DNA of 46,965 bases, from contig CANFWT010000013.1 in the NCBI GenBank assembly GCA_947450895.1, positions 1-46,965 on the forward strand. The letters run 5' to 3'. Each line of letters opens with the position of its first letter. Within the stretch, counting starts at the first letter, position 1. Shown here one piece after another: positions 17,223 to 25,347 of the stretch. The DNA comes from Comamonadaceae bacterium. Lineage in GTDB: Bacteria; Pseudomonadota; Gammaproteobacteria; Burkholderiales; Burkholderiaceae_C. Position numbers and translations under genes: made by a program. The notes beneath the pieces are model-generated. The model saw only the letters and a list, made by a program, of their open reading frames with translations, was not told where the DNA came from and did no database searches.

Positions 17223-17534
17223 TCATTGCTTGCGCAACAAAAGCCCAGCCAAAAGCCCCAAGCCTGCGGCAATGCCTATGGACTGCCAGGGATGGTCACG
17301 TACGTACTCATCGGTGGCGTCGCCTGCGGCCTTGGCGCTGTTTACGGCAGCCTCTTGTATGTGTTTGAGCTCGCGCGTCGCCTCCGCCAGTCGGGCCTCG
17401 ATGCGTGCACGCACCCCCACCGCCCCCTCGCCGACCTGGTCTGCAGTCATGCGCAACAACTCTTGCGCATCGTCGATCACCACACGCAGGTCATGCATCA
17501 GCTTTGCTTTGTGGGCAGCATCCATTGAAATCAT
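17223..17534 (-). CDS. DUF883 (ElaB/YqjD-type) C-tail anchored membrane protein
   Basis: 103 residues from the ATG at 17534, which has GGAG seven bases upstream on its strand. A long helical segment (ELLRMTADQVGEGAVGVRARIEARL) is followed by DEYVRDHPWQSIGIAAGLGLLAGLLLRKQ at the end, the DUF883 signature with a glycine-rich C-terminal membrane anchor. YqjD and ElaB of E. coli bind ribosomes at the membrane in stationary phase. Here it leads a three-gene set with the YqjE- and YqjK-like proteins and diverges from the CobW gene across 167 bases. Confidence 0.88.
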   Translation of the reverse strand: MISMDAAHKAKLMHDLRVVIDDAQELLRMTADQVGEGAVGVRARIEARLAEATRELKHIQEAAVNSAKAAGDATDEYVRDHPWQSIGIAAGLGLLAGLLLRKQ

Positions 17535-17701
17535 CAAATTTCTCCAAGGGTTGGTAACGTCCCAACTGTAGGGGCCAACGGCCCTTGCTGCTTGATACAC
17601 GTCAAAAAAGCAAACATTTGCCCGGCATATTGCCGCTGGGCAGCGAGGGCCTGGGCGCAGGCTGCGAAAATAGCCGTTTCGCATTTTCAACGGAAGCACC
17701 C

Positions 17702-18754
17702 ATGTCTCTCATTCCCGCCACCATCCTGACCGGCTTTCTGGGCGCTGGCAAGACCACCGTACTCAAACGCATCCTCACGGAGGCGCACGGGCAAAAAATC
17801 GCCGTCATCGAAAACGAGTTTGGTGAGGAAAACATCGACAGCGATATTTTGGTGTCCGACACCACCGAACAAATCATCCAGATGAGCAACGGCTGCATCT
17901 GCTGCACCATCCGTGAGGACCTGCGCGCCACCCTGCGCGACCTGGCTGAGAAAAAGCGCAAAGGCGAGCTCGACTTCGACCGCGTGGTGATCGAAACCAC
18001 CGGCCTGGCCGACCCCGGACCGGTGGCGCAAACCTTTTTCATGGACGATGAGGTGGCCGAGTCTTACCTGCTGGACGCTATATTGACCCTGGTGGACGCC
18101 AAACATGCGCCCGAGCAGCTGGACGACCGCCAAGAAGCGCGCCGCCAGGTGGGCTTTGCGGACCAGATTTTCATCAGCAAGTCCGAGCTGGTGTCGGCCC
18201 AAGACCTGCACGCCCTGCAACACCGCCTCAAACACATGAACCCGCGCGCGCCGCAGCATACGGTGCACTTTGGCGATGTGGCGATCAAAAACTTTTTCGA
18301 CCTGCGCGGCTTCAACCTCAACGCCAAGCTCGACATTGACCCCGACTTTCTGAGCGCACAGGACCACGATCACCACCATGACCACGACCACGGCGAAGCC
18401 TGCGACCACCCCTCCCATGGGCACGGCGACCACAGCGGCCACCACCACCATGTGGACGACGACGTGAAAAGCTTCGTATTCAAGTCCGAGCGTGCCTTCG
18501 ACCCGGCCAAGCTGGAGGACTTTTTGGGCGCCATCGTCAACATCTATGGCCCGCGCATGCTGCGCTACAAAGGCGTTCTTTATATGCAGGGCAGTGAGCG
18601 CAAGGTGATCTTCCAAGGCGTGCACCAGCTCATGGGCAGCGACTTGGGGCCGGCCTGGGCGGCGGGCGAAACCAAAAGCAGCAAGCTGGTGTTCATTGGT
18701 ATTGACTTACCCAAAGACATCTTGCTCCAGGGCATGGAGCAGGCACTGGTCTAG
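17702..18754 (+). CDS. CobW/COG0523 family GTPase with histidine-rich linker (metal chaperone)
   Basis: 350 residues. The P-loop GFLGAGKTT begins at 11, the metal-binding CICC motif is at 65-68 and ETTGLADPGPV (switch/Walker B region) at 98-108. The usual NKxD specificity motif is ISKSEL at 158-163. A His/Asp-rich linker occupies about 221-250 with roughly a dozen and a half histidines. The CobW C-terminal domain follows from about 257. Family members of this type deliver zinc or other metals to client proteins, often during metal limitation. The next gene is a dksA, a pairing often noted for zinc-related COG0523 proteins. I could not find a Zur-like palindrome upstream. Confidence 0.92.
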   Translation: MSLIPATILTGFLGAGKTTVLKRILTEAHGQKIAVIENEFGEENIDSDILVSDTTEQIIQMSNGCICCTIREDLRATLRDLAEKKRKGELDFDRVVIETTGLADPGPVAQTFFMDDEVAESYLLDAILTLVDAKHAPEQLDDRQEARRQVGFADQIFISKSELVSAQDLHALQHRLKHMNPRAPQHTVHFGDVAIKNFFDLRGFNLNAKLDIDPDFLSAQDHDHHHDHDHGEACDHPSHGHGDHSGHHHHVDDDVKSFVFKSERAFDPAKLEDFLGAIVNIYGPRMLRYKGVLYMQGSERKVIFQGVHQLMGSDLGPAWAAGETKSSKLVFIGIDLPKDILLQGMEQALV

Positions 18755-18978
18755 TTTTCGGCGACAATTTGCTTTTTGTGCAGCGCAGCATTTATTCGCC
18801 CGCGTGAGGTCGGCATTTTTCCTGGGTCATCATGTTCGTCACCCTATTGCAAATGATGGGATTTCCTTTGGGCAAGCCTGTACACTCCCGCGCCGGAGCC
18901 GGGTCTCCACCCGACTCCGATGCGGCAGACACAGCCCCGCGTAGCAAATCCCCCAGTGTTTCTGTCAGGAGACAAAAA

Positions 18979-20004
18979 GTGAACGCCAAAACCGCAAGCG
19001 CGACCCCTACAAAGGCCACCGCGGCAAAGAAGCCTGCAACCAAAGTGCCCAAACCCGCGTCGGCGCCGGTCGCGCCCGTTACGGAGAGCGAGAAATCAAA
19101 GCCTGATGGCACCCCGAAAGCCTCTGACTCCGTGAAAAAACCCGCCGCCACCCTGGCGCCTGTGGCGGTGGCTGCGAAAGCAAACGGCGTGACCAAAGAG
19201 AAGCTTCCCAAACCCTTGGCAGCAGCCAAAACATCCGTCACCCCCCCTCCCACAGCTGAAACGGCAGCAGTGAAGTCGCCTCCCAAAGCAAAACCTGCCA
19301 AGACCCCGGCCGTCGTGGCCAATCCCCAAGCTAATCCTTCTGTGAATGTGAACACCTCCAAACCTTCCGCACCTGCACCGCTTGCCGCAGCAAACGCCGT
19401 TCCCGTGAAATCAGGCCGCCCTTCGTCGCGACTGGCCCAGTTAACCGTGCCGTCCATGGCACAGTCCGTCGCATCCACGGCAGCCAAGTCCAGCTTCAAC
19501 CAAGCCAGCCAGGCTCCGTCCGCAGCGCCTGTGATTCCAGCCGTTGTGAAAAAAGACAGCAAACTCGCCAACAACTGGAAAACCACGCCCGTCGAGCGCC
19601 TGACGGACGCCGAGTTGCTGGCCATGCCCGACTCGGAATACATGAACGAGGTGCAGCTGGCCGCCTTCAGGCTCAAGCTGACCACACTCAAACGCGACAT
19701 CCTCCACAGCGCTGGTGAGACGACCGAGCACTTGCGGGAAGACACTTCCGTGGTGCCCGATCCAGCGGACCGTGCGACGATTGAGGAAGAGCACGCGCTG
19801 GAGTTGCGTACCCGCGACCGCGAGCGCAAGCTGCTCAAGAAGATTGAACAGTCCATCGCGCGCATTGACGCCGGCGACTACGGCTACTGCGACGAAACCG
19901 GCGAAGCCATCGGCGTGGGGCGCTTGCTTGCACGCCCAACGGCTACCTTGTCGCTGGAGGCGCAACAACGGCGTGAACTCAAGCAAAAAATGTTTGGCGA
20001 CTAA
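18979..20004 (+). CDS. dksA: DksA-type RNA polymerase-binding transcription factor, single-Cys form with long N-terminal extension
   Basis: 341 residues from a GTG at 18979 with AGGAGA nine bases before it. Residues 1 to about 194 are Ala/Lys/Pro/Thr-rich low complexity, resembling histone H1-like tails. The DksA part (195-341) has the secondary channel coiled coil with the tip DPADRA; D261, D264 and A266 match E. coli D71, D74 and A76, all needed for action with ppGpp. The zinc-finger region keeps only C304 (YGYCDETGEAIG), and the other three cysteine positions fall in DETG and TLSLEAQ. Such one-cysteine DksA proteins are known in alphaproteobacteria. It should fold without zinc, which fits its place behind a CobW metal chaperone. 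E. coli DksA is 151 residues. Confidence 0.9.
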   Translation: MNAKTASATPTKATAAKKPATKVPKPASAPVAPVTESEKSKPDGTPKASDSVKKPAATLAPVAVAAKANGVTKEKLPKPLAAAKTSVTPPPTAETAAVKSPPKAKPAKTPAVVANPQANPSVNVNTSKPSAPAPLAAANAVPVKSGRPSSRLAQLTVPSMAQSVASTAAKSSFNQASQAPSAAPVIPAVVKKDSKLANNWKTTPVERLTDAELLAMPDSEYMNEVQLAAFRLKLTTLKRDILHSAGETTEHLREDTSVVPDPADRATIEEEHALELRTRDRERKLLKKIEQSIARIDAGDYGYCDETGEAIGVGRLLARPTATLSLEAQQRRELKQKMFGD

Positions 20005-20031
20005 GCCGCGGCCCTGCGCAATTCATTGACC

Positions 20032-21636
20032 GTGACAGACGCCAATGAGCGCCCGCGCCCCAGTAGCCTGGCGATGGACAAGCTGGAGTCGGGCGCGCTT
20101 CCAAAGGCTGTCCGCGCCGAACGCCGACGCCAGCTGCAGCAGATTCGGCAACAAGAACTGGCCTACCTGCGCAGTTTGCATGACGGTACTGCAGCCAATG
20201 GATCGGAAAGGCCGTTAGAAGGTTTCGAGGCGGTGGCGCCGCCAAGCCATCTTGTCCCCTTGGACACGCTGAAAAAAATCGACGAAATCGAAGCGCGGAT
20301 GGATCAACGTTGGGTGGATGTCAACGCCAAGACGCGGCCTGCTGCGGCCACCCCAAGCGCAACCTTGCCCGCCGCCCTCCAAGAGGCGGTGGCTGCCGTA
20401 GAAACAGCCAGCAGCCAACGCGCCAGGAACCTGCAAACCGCAAGAATCCCACCGCCAGCGGCGACGCAACCCGTGGAAAGCTCCAGCCTGACTACGCCGT
20501 GGAAAAGCCTGCAAGGACCTGCACGCGACGCCGGCCACGAAGAAATCACGCCGCCACGCCCATTGGCGGACCTGATGGGTGATCCGGTGTTGACTGCTGC
20601 TGCAAGCGACTTCGCCGGCGGTCGCACTGATGAGGCACGGCAAGGGCTCTTGGTCGCTTTGCGTGCCAGTCCGCAGCGCAGCGCCAAGGTGCTTTGCTGG
20701 CTGCTCGCGCTCATAGAAACCTACCGCACCTCTGGCAATCGGGCTGAATTTGACGGTGCCGTCTTGGAGTATTTCGACTACTGGGATGGCGCGACGCCGA
20801 CTTGGCATGATTGGACGGCCAGTGCGGACGAACAAATCGCACCAGGAAGCACCAATGCGCACCATGCGCCAGTGGAATTATTTGCACCCTCGGTGCTGGA
20901 CCAGATGAGCGTATGGCGGTGCCCGGCCCTGCTGGACGCCGCAGCGGCGCATGCGCTGATCGCCCACTGGCAATCGGTCAAGCAATGCGCGGTCGACTGG
21001 TATGCCCTCAATGCAATTGACGCCACGGCGGCACAGCAGTTGTCTGCGGCGCTGGGCCCTGACATGCCGGCACCGGCACACGTGCTTTTTTTTGATACGC
21101 CCACATTGCTGTCCGTGCTGCAACAAGCCACCCCTCAGGGAGAGGCGCAGTGCCCGCGCAGCCTGTGGCACTTGCGCCTGGCCATGTTGCAGCTGATGCA
21201 CATGCGAGACGCATTTGACCAAGCCGTGTCGGACTACTGCATGACCTTTATTGAGCCGGCTCCCATCTGGCAAGCAGGGCAAGCACGGTTCGACGGCGAT
21301 GCGGGAGCGTGGGCAAACCACTCGGGCCTGCAAGGCGCGGGCCCGAAGCAGCCGCACCAGCCCGTACTGCAATTACAAGGGCAATTGGTCGGCGCTCAAG
21401 CCCTGGGGCTGCCCGCAAAGCCGGGAGGCTCTCCGGGCTCCGTGCTCCCTATTGCGTGCCGAAGGCTGGTGCGCATGGACCCCGACTCAACCGGCGCGCT
21501 GGTAAATTGGGTCAGCCGTGCGCAAGCGCAGTCCATCGAGGTCTGCTTCAAGGGCGTAAGCCTGCTGGTGGCGGCCTACTGGCATCACCGGGGTCTGCAC
21601 GCAAACGCGCAAGTCGAACTGCGCGACGGGCGCTAA
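20032..21636 (+). CDS. Protein of unknown function with STAS-like segments
   Basis: 534 residues from a GTG at 20032 (a TTG at 20026 and an ATG at 20074 are alternatives; no Shine-Dalgarno decides). Residues 1-150 are charged and Gln/Ala/Pro-rich and look disordered or coiled. About 175-250 resembles a TPR-like helical pair (AASDFAGGRTDEARQGLLVAL then LLALIETYRTSGNRAEFDGAV). Two later segments resemble STAS domains: WRCPALLDAAAAHALIAHW to WYALNAIDATAAQQL (about 290-340), and the last 60 residues with ALVNWVSRAQAQSIEVCFKG. No enzyme motif is visible. It starts 27 bases after dksA, so it may share that transcript. It is not membrane-bound by appearance. Assignment to STAS is by eye. Confidence 0.65.
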   Translation: MTDANERPRPSSLAMDKLESGALPKAVRAERRRQLQQIRQQELAYLRSLHDGTAANGSERPLEGFEAVAPPSHLVPLDTLKKIDEIEARMDQRWVDVNAKTRPAAATPSATLPAALQEAVAAVETASSQRARNLQTARIPPPAATQPVESSSLTTPWKSLQGPARDAGHEEITPPRPLADLMGDPVLTAAASDFAGGRTDEARQGLLVALRASPQRSAKVLCWLLALIETYRTSGNRAEFDGAVLEYFDYWDGATPTWHDWTASADEQIAPGSTNAHHAPVELFAPSVLDQMSVWRCPALLDAAAAHALIAHWQSVKQCAVDWYALNAIDATAAQQLSAALGPDMPAPAHVLFFDTPTLLSVLQQATPQGEAQCPRSLWHLRLAMLQLMHMRDAFDQAVSDYCMTFIEPAPIWQAGQARFDGDAGAWANHSGLQGAGPKQPHQPVLQLQGQLVGAQALGLPAKPGGSPGSVLPIACRRLVRMDPDSTGALVNWVSRAQAQSIEVCFKGVSLLVAAYWHHRGLHANAQVELRDGR

Positions 21637-21657
21637 ACCCTCCACCCCAAGACTTTT

Positions 21658-21685
21658 CCCCTCAGGCCAAGCGCGCGAGGGGTTT
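21658..21685 (+). terminator. Weak hairpin after the STAS-like gene
   Basis: CCCCTC (21658-21663) pairs with GAGGGG (21677-21682), with a 13-base loop and only three T residues after it. It lies 22 bases after the stop codon. The rest of the 297-base spacer before mraZ is AT-richer than the genes and holds GGCG-AAAAAA-CGCC near 21772 and the MraZ operator repeats. I could not place a convincing mraZ -35/-10 pair there. Confidence 0.35.
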
Positions 21686-21849
21686 GCAACTTTGGCGCGC
21701 CAGATCTGAAGCATTACGTTCACTAGGTACGCTAAGTGCTTAATTTAAAACGTTTTTTGATATCGCTTCGGGCGAAAAAACGCCTCTAAGTCATTGATTT
21801 CATTGGAAAAAATTGACCTAGGACAAGCCTCAAAACGCCAAAATGCTGG

Positions 21850-21900
21850 TAAAGTGCAATTAAGTGCAAATTAGTGGGACAAAGTGTCTTTGGGACACCA
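21850..21900 (+). promoter_or_regulatory. Probable MraZ operator: four 10-bp direct repeats upstream of mraZ
   Basis: GTG recurs at 21854, 21864, 21874 and 21884, an exact 10-base period, with consensus WWAGTGNNNN (AAAGTGCAAT, TAAGTGCAAA, TTAGTGGGAC, AAAGTGTCTT). TGGGACA is also present at 21875 and 21891. MraZ proteins are known to bind helically phased GTG/TGGG-type repeats before their own operon in E. coli and AAAGTG repeats in mollicutes. The array ends about 45 bases before the mraZ start. This gives likely autoregulation of the whole dcw cluster. Confidence 0.75.
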
Positions 21901-21936
21901 CTTCACTTGCCTAGTTGGACAAAGGGGTTATTTGTG

Positions 21937-22365
21937 GTGTTTCAAGGTGCTTCGTCACTCACGCTGGATGCAAAGGGGCGGCTGTCCGTTCCAACCCGGC
22001 ACCGTGACGTGCTCAGCGCTGTGGCCGCCGGATTGCTAACCATCACCAAACACCCCCATGGCTGCCTGATGGTTTTCCCAAGGCCGGAATGGGACCTGTT
22101 TCGCGACCGTATTGCCGCGCTGCCGATGTCAGCCCAATGGTGGAAGCGCATCTTTTTGGGCAATGCCATGGATGTAGAGCTGGACAGCACCGGGCGCATC
22201 TTGATTTCTCCCGAACTGCGCAGCAGCGCTGGCATCACCAAGGACACAGTCTTGCTGGGCATGGGCAACCACTTTGAGCTGTGGGACAAAGCCAGCTACG
22301 AAGCCCAGGAAGCCCGGGCAATGCAAGAGCAAATGCCTGACGTGTTCAAAGACTTTTCCTTTTGA
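21937..22365 (+). CDS. mraZ: Transcriptional regulator MraZ
   Basis: 142 residues from a GTG at 21937; an adjacent in-frame GTG at 21934 is equally possible. The start is chosen to give the usual [19 protein letters not shown]-terminus, and AAAGGGG lies about ten bases upstream. The protein has two AbrB-like (SpoVT-AbrB) swapped-hairpin units, each with a DAKGRL or DSTGRI motif: [17 protein letters not shown] near residue 10 and [16 protein letters not shown] near residue 80. MraZ forms a ring oligomer, binds its own promoter and represses the dcw cluster. It is the first gene of that cluster, and its TGA overlaps the TTG start of rsmH. Confidence 0.93.
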   Translation: MFQGASSLTLDAKGRLSVPTRHRDVLSAVAAGLLTITKHPHGCLMVFPRPEWDLFRDRIAALPMSAQWWKRIFLGNAMDVELDSTGRILISPELRSSAGITKDTVLLGMGNHFELWDKASYEAQEARAMQEQMPDVFKDFSF

Positions 22366-23327
22366 TCTTCGCCGTGGAAGCATCCCCCGAGCACACCACG
22401 GTCTTGCTGCAGGAAGCGGTGAGCGCCTTGCTGGAGCAGTCCCCCGAAAGCGCGACACCTGCGACCGACGGGGTCTATGTGGACGCCACCTTTGGGCGCG
22501 GCGGACATTCCCGGCGCATTTTGTCGATGCTCTCGCCCCAGGGGCGTCTGATCGCGTTTGACCGCGACCCGCAGGCTGCAGCGCAGGCCAGCGCCATCAG
22601 CGACCCGCGTTTTTCCATTCGGCAAGAGGGCTTTTCGCACCTCGGCGACTTGGGATCCGCCAGCGTGTCAGGCATTTTGATGGATTTGGGTGTGAGCTCG
22701 CCCCAAATTGATACGCCTGCGCGGGGTTTTAGCTTTCGCTTTGAAGGCCCATTGGACATGCGCATGGACACCACGCGCGGGATCAGCGTGGCGCAGTGGC
22801 TGGTCGACGCAGATGTCGAAAACATTACGGAGGTGATACGTGACTACGGCGAAGAACGGTTTGCTGGCGCCATTGCAAAGGCGATTGTGGCTCGCCGACA
22901 AGAGCACGGGCCCCTTTCAACCACCACCGAACTGGCCCAGCTCGTGGCTGACACGGTCAAAACCCGCGAGCCGGGCCAGAACCCTGCAACGCGCACATTT
23001 CAGGCTTTTCGGATTTTCATCAATGCCGAGCTTGAAGAGCTACAGCAGGCGCTAGACGCCGCACTGCAGGTGCTTGCACCCGGTGGCCGCCTGGTAGTGA
23101 TCAGTTTTCATTCCCTCGAAGACCGCATCGTCAAGCAATTCATCGCCAAGCACTCCAAAGACGAGTACGACCGGCGCATGCCCTTTGCGGCACCAAAACC
23201 CATGCGCTTGCGCGCGCTTGGCCGCAGCCGGCCCACAGCCGCGGAAGTGGCGGCCAACGCGCGTGCGCGCAGCGCCATCATGCGCGTGGCCGTTCGCACG
23301 CAAGCCCAAGCAGGAACCCGCGCATGA
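22362..23327 (+). CDS. rsmH: 16S rRNA (cytosine(1402)-N4)-methyltransferase RsmH (MraW)
   Basis: 321 residues if it starts at the TTG at 22362, which overlaps the mraZ stop as TTGA. A GTG at 22374 would give 317 residues and a first helix beginning [12 protein letters not shown], closer to the family. The SAM-binding motif is [14 protein letters not shown], followed by FDRDPQA, and [14 protein letters not shown] is the conserved active-site block. The C-terminal part has [15 protein letters not shown] and ends with [24 protein letters not shown]. The enzyme methylates C1402 in the decoding centre of 16S rRNA. It overlaps ftsL by four bases. Confidence 0.95.
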   Translation: MIFAVEASPEHTTVLLQEAVSALLEQSPESATPATDGVYVDATFGRGGHSRRILSMLSPQGRLIAFDRDPQAAAQASAISDPRFSIRQEGFSHLGDLGSASVSGILMDLGVSSPQIDTPARGFSFRFEGPLDMRMDTTRGISVAQWLVDADVENITEVIRDYGEERFAGAIAKAIVARRQEHGPLSTTTELAQLVADTVKTREPGQNPATRTFQAFRIFINAELEELQQALDAALQVLAPGGRLVVISFHSLEDRIVKQFIAKHSKDEYDRRMPFAAPKPMRLRALGRSRPTAAEVAANARARSAIMRVAVRTQAQAGTRA

Positions 23328-23608
23328 CCCGCGTCAACATCCTGCTGGCGCTGGCTGCCCTGGGCAGCGCCATGTACTTGGTGGGTGTGCAGTACGAGTC
23401 GCGCCGCTTGTTTACCGAACTGGAAAAAGCCCACCGAGAGGCGCGTCGCCTGAGCACGGAGCTCGAACGCCTGCAAGTGGAAAAACGCAGCCAAGCGACG
23501 CCAGCACGGGTCGAGCGCGTGGCACGCGAGAAACTGCAGATGCGCCAGGTGACGCCCGGTATCACTTATTACCTGAGCGCTGGCGAGGCAGGGCAGGCCA
23601 AACCATGA
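23324..23608 (+). CDS. ftsL: Cell division protein FtsL
   Basis: 94-residue bitopic protein: membrane segment [25 protein letters not shown] stretch at residues 5-23, then a periplasmic leucine-zipper-type coiled coil (about 25-65, [19 protein letters not shown]) and a short tail. FtsL forms a complex with FtsB and FtsQ and activates FtsW/FtsI at the septum. Sequence conservation is always low, so position is a strong part of the call: it lies between rsmH and ftsI and overlaps both by four bases (ATGA). Confidence 0.92.
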   Translation: MTRVNILLALAALGSAMYLVGVQYESRRLFTELEKAHREARRLSTELERLQVEKRSQATPARVERVAREKLQMRQVTPGITYYLSAGEAGQAKP

Positions 23609-25347
23609 GCCGCAGCATCCAGTACACCGCCAGCCCCTTGCTGACCAGCCGCACACCCGTGTGGCGCAGCAAATTCGTGGTCGGCGCGATCGCCCTGGGC
23701 TTCGTCGGCTTGGGTGCGCGCGCCGCCTATATCCAAGTATTCAACAACGACTTTTTCCAGCACCAAGGTGAGGTGCGCTACAACCGCACGCTAGAGTTGC
23801 CAGCCAACCGGGGCCGCATCCTGGACCGCAATGGGCTGATCCTGGCCTCCAGCGTGCCCGCACCGAGCATCTGGGCGATCCCAGAGGACGTTTCGCTCGA
23901 CGACGCCGAGCGCGCCACGCTGGCCAAGCTGCTGGACATTGCGCCAACCGAACTGACCAAGAAGCTGGCCGACGAAGACAAGAGTTTTGTCTGGCTCAAA
24001 CGCCAGATCGACCCGGATAACGCTAAAAAAATCGCCGAACTCAACTTCAAAGGCATTTACCAGCGCACCGAATACCGGCGCCAATACCCGGAAGGCGAGG
24101 CCGCCGCCCATGTGGTGGGGTTTACCAATGTAGAAGACAACGGCCAAGAGGGCATGGAGCTGCTGTTTAACAGCACCTTACTGGGTCGCGCAGGCGCGCG
24201 CCATGTCATCAAAGACCGGCTAGGCCGCGCGGTAGAGCAGGTGGGCGAGACGGTGCCGCCGGAAGCCGGGCAGGACGTTCAGCTCAGCATCGACACCAAG
24301 GTCCAGTTTTTTGCCTACCAAAAACTGCGTGATGCGGTGCTGACCAACCGGGCGCAGGCTGGCAGCATCGTGGTGCTCGACGCCAACACCGGAGAGGTGC
24401 TGGCGCTGGCCAACTACCCGAGCTACAACCCGGAAAAGCGCGTCAACCTGAGCGGCGCGCAGTTACGCAACCGGGCACTGACCGACACCTTTGAGCCGGG
24501 GTCGGTGATGAAGCCCTTCACCATCGGGCTGGCACTCAACACCGGGCGCGTCAAGACGTCGACCATCATCGACACGTCTCCCGGCTCGGTCACCATCACC
24601 GGTGCCACCATCCGCGACGCCCACCCCCATGGCGCTTTGACGGTGGAACAAGTCATTCAGGTGTCAAGCAATGTCGGCACCACCAAAATTGCCATGCAAA
24701 TGCCGGCCAGCGAGATGTGGGAAACCTTCTCCGGCGCAGGGTTCGGGCAAAAACCACAAATCGAATTTCCGGGCGTGGTGTCGGGGCGGCTGCGCCCGGC
24801 CAAGAGCTGGCGTCCGATCGAGCAGGCCACCGCCTCGTACGGCTACGGCCTGTCAGCCTCGCTGTTCCAGATGGTGCGCTCGTACACCGTTTTCTCCCAC
24901 GACGGACAGGTCATCCGCGCCACCTTGCTCAAAAACAGCGAGCCGGCAGTAGGCGTGCCGGTATTCACCGCCGAAACCGCTGCCAAGGTGCGCAAGATGC
25001 TGCAAATGGCCGCAGGCCCAGGAGGCACCGGCCCCAAGGCGCAAACCGCAGGCTATTCGGTCGGCGGCAAATCTGGGACTGCCTACAAACAAGTGGGCAA
25101 AGGCTATGGCAGCGATGGCAACCGCAAGTACCGCAGCTGGTTTGTCGGCATGGCGCCGATTGACCACCCCCGCATCATCGTAGGCGTCATGCTGGACGAG
25201 CCCACCGCCGGCAAATACTTCGGTGGCGAGGTGGCAGCACCGGTGTTCAGTGAAACCGTGCAGCAAACGCTGCGCGTCATGGGCGTACAGCCCGACATCG
25301 CCATCCAGCCGCAAATCGTAGCCAACGCGGTGCAGGAAAGCTTCTGA
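23605..25347 (+). CDS. ftsI: Peptidoglycan transpeptidase FtsI (PBP3)
   Basis: 580 residues from the ATG at 23605, which overlaps the ftsL stop. A single membrane anchor (about 22-45) is followed by the pedestal domain (RGRILDRNGLILASS near 69-83) and the transpeptidase domain. The active-site serine is S300 in SVMK (300-303), SSN is at 354-356 and KSGT at 489-492. FtsI cross-links septal peptidoglycan in partnership with FtsW, which is encoded in the same cluster. Its TGA shares one base with the ATG of murE. Confidence 0.97.
   Translation: MSRSIQYTASPLLTSRTPVWRSKFVVGAIALGFVGLGARAAYIQVFNNDFFQHQGEVRYNRTLELPANRGRILDRNGLILASSVPAPSIWAIPEDVSLDDAERATLAKLLDIAPTELTKKLADEDKSFVWLKRQIDPDNAKKIAELNFKGIYQRTEYRRQYPEGEAAAHVVGFTNVEDNGQEGMELLFNSTLLGRAGARHVIKDRLGRAVEQVGETVPPEAGQDVQLSIDTKVQFFAYQKLRDAVLTNRAQAGSIVVLDANTGEVLALANYPSYNPEKRVNLSGAQLRNRALTDTFEPGSVMKPFTIGLALNTGRVKTSTIIDTSPGSVTITGATIRDAHPHGALTVEQVIQVSSNVGTTKIAMQMPASEMWETFSGAGFGQKPQIEFPGVVSGRLRPAKSWRPIEQATASYGYGLSASLFQMVRSYTVFSHDGQVIRATLLKNSEPAVGVPVFTAETAAKVRKMLQMAAGPGGTGPKAQTAGYSVGGKSGTAYKQVGKGYGSDGNRKYRSWFVGMAPIDHPRIIVGVMLDEPTAGKYFGGEVAAPVFSETVQQTLRVMGVQPDIAIQPQIVANAVQESF

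Noticed and set aside
17535..17701. Zur box before the CobW gene
   Set aside because: No AT-rich palindrome of the Zur type is found in the spacer; zinc control is therefore only suggested by gene content.
18755..18978. dksA promoter at TACACT (18881-18886)
   Set aside because: No acceptable -35 is found at 16-18 bases; left unassigned.
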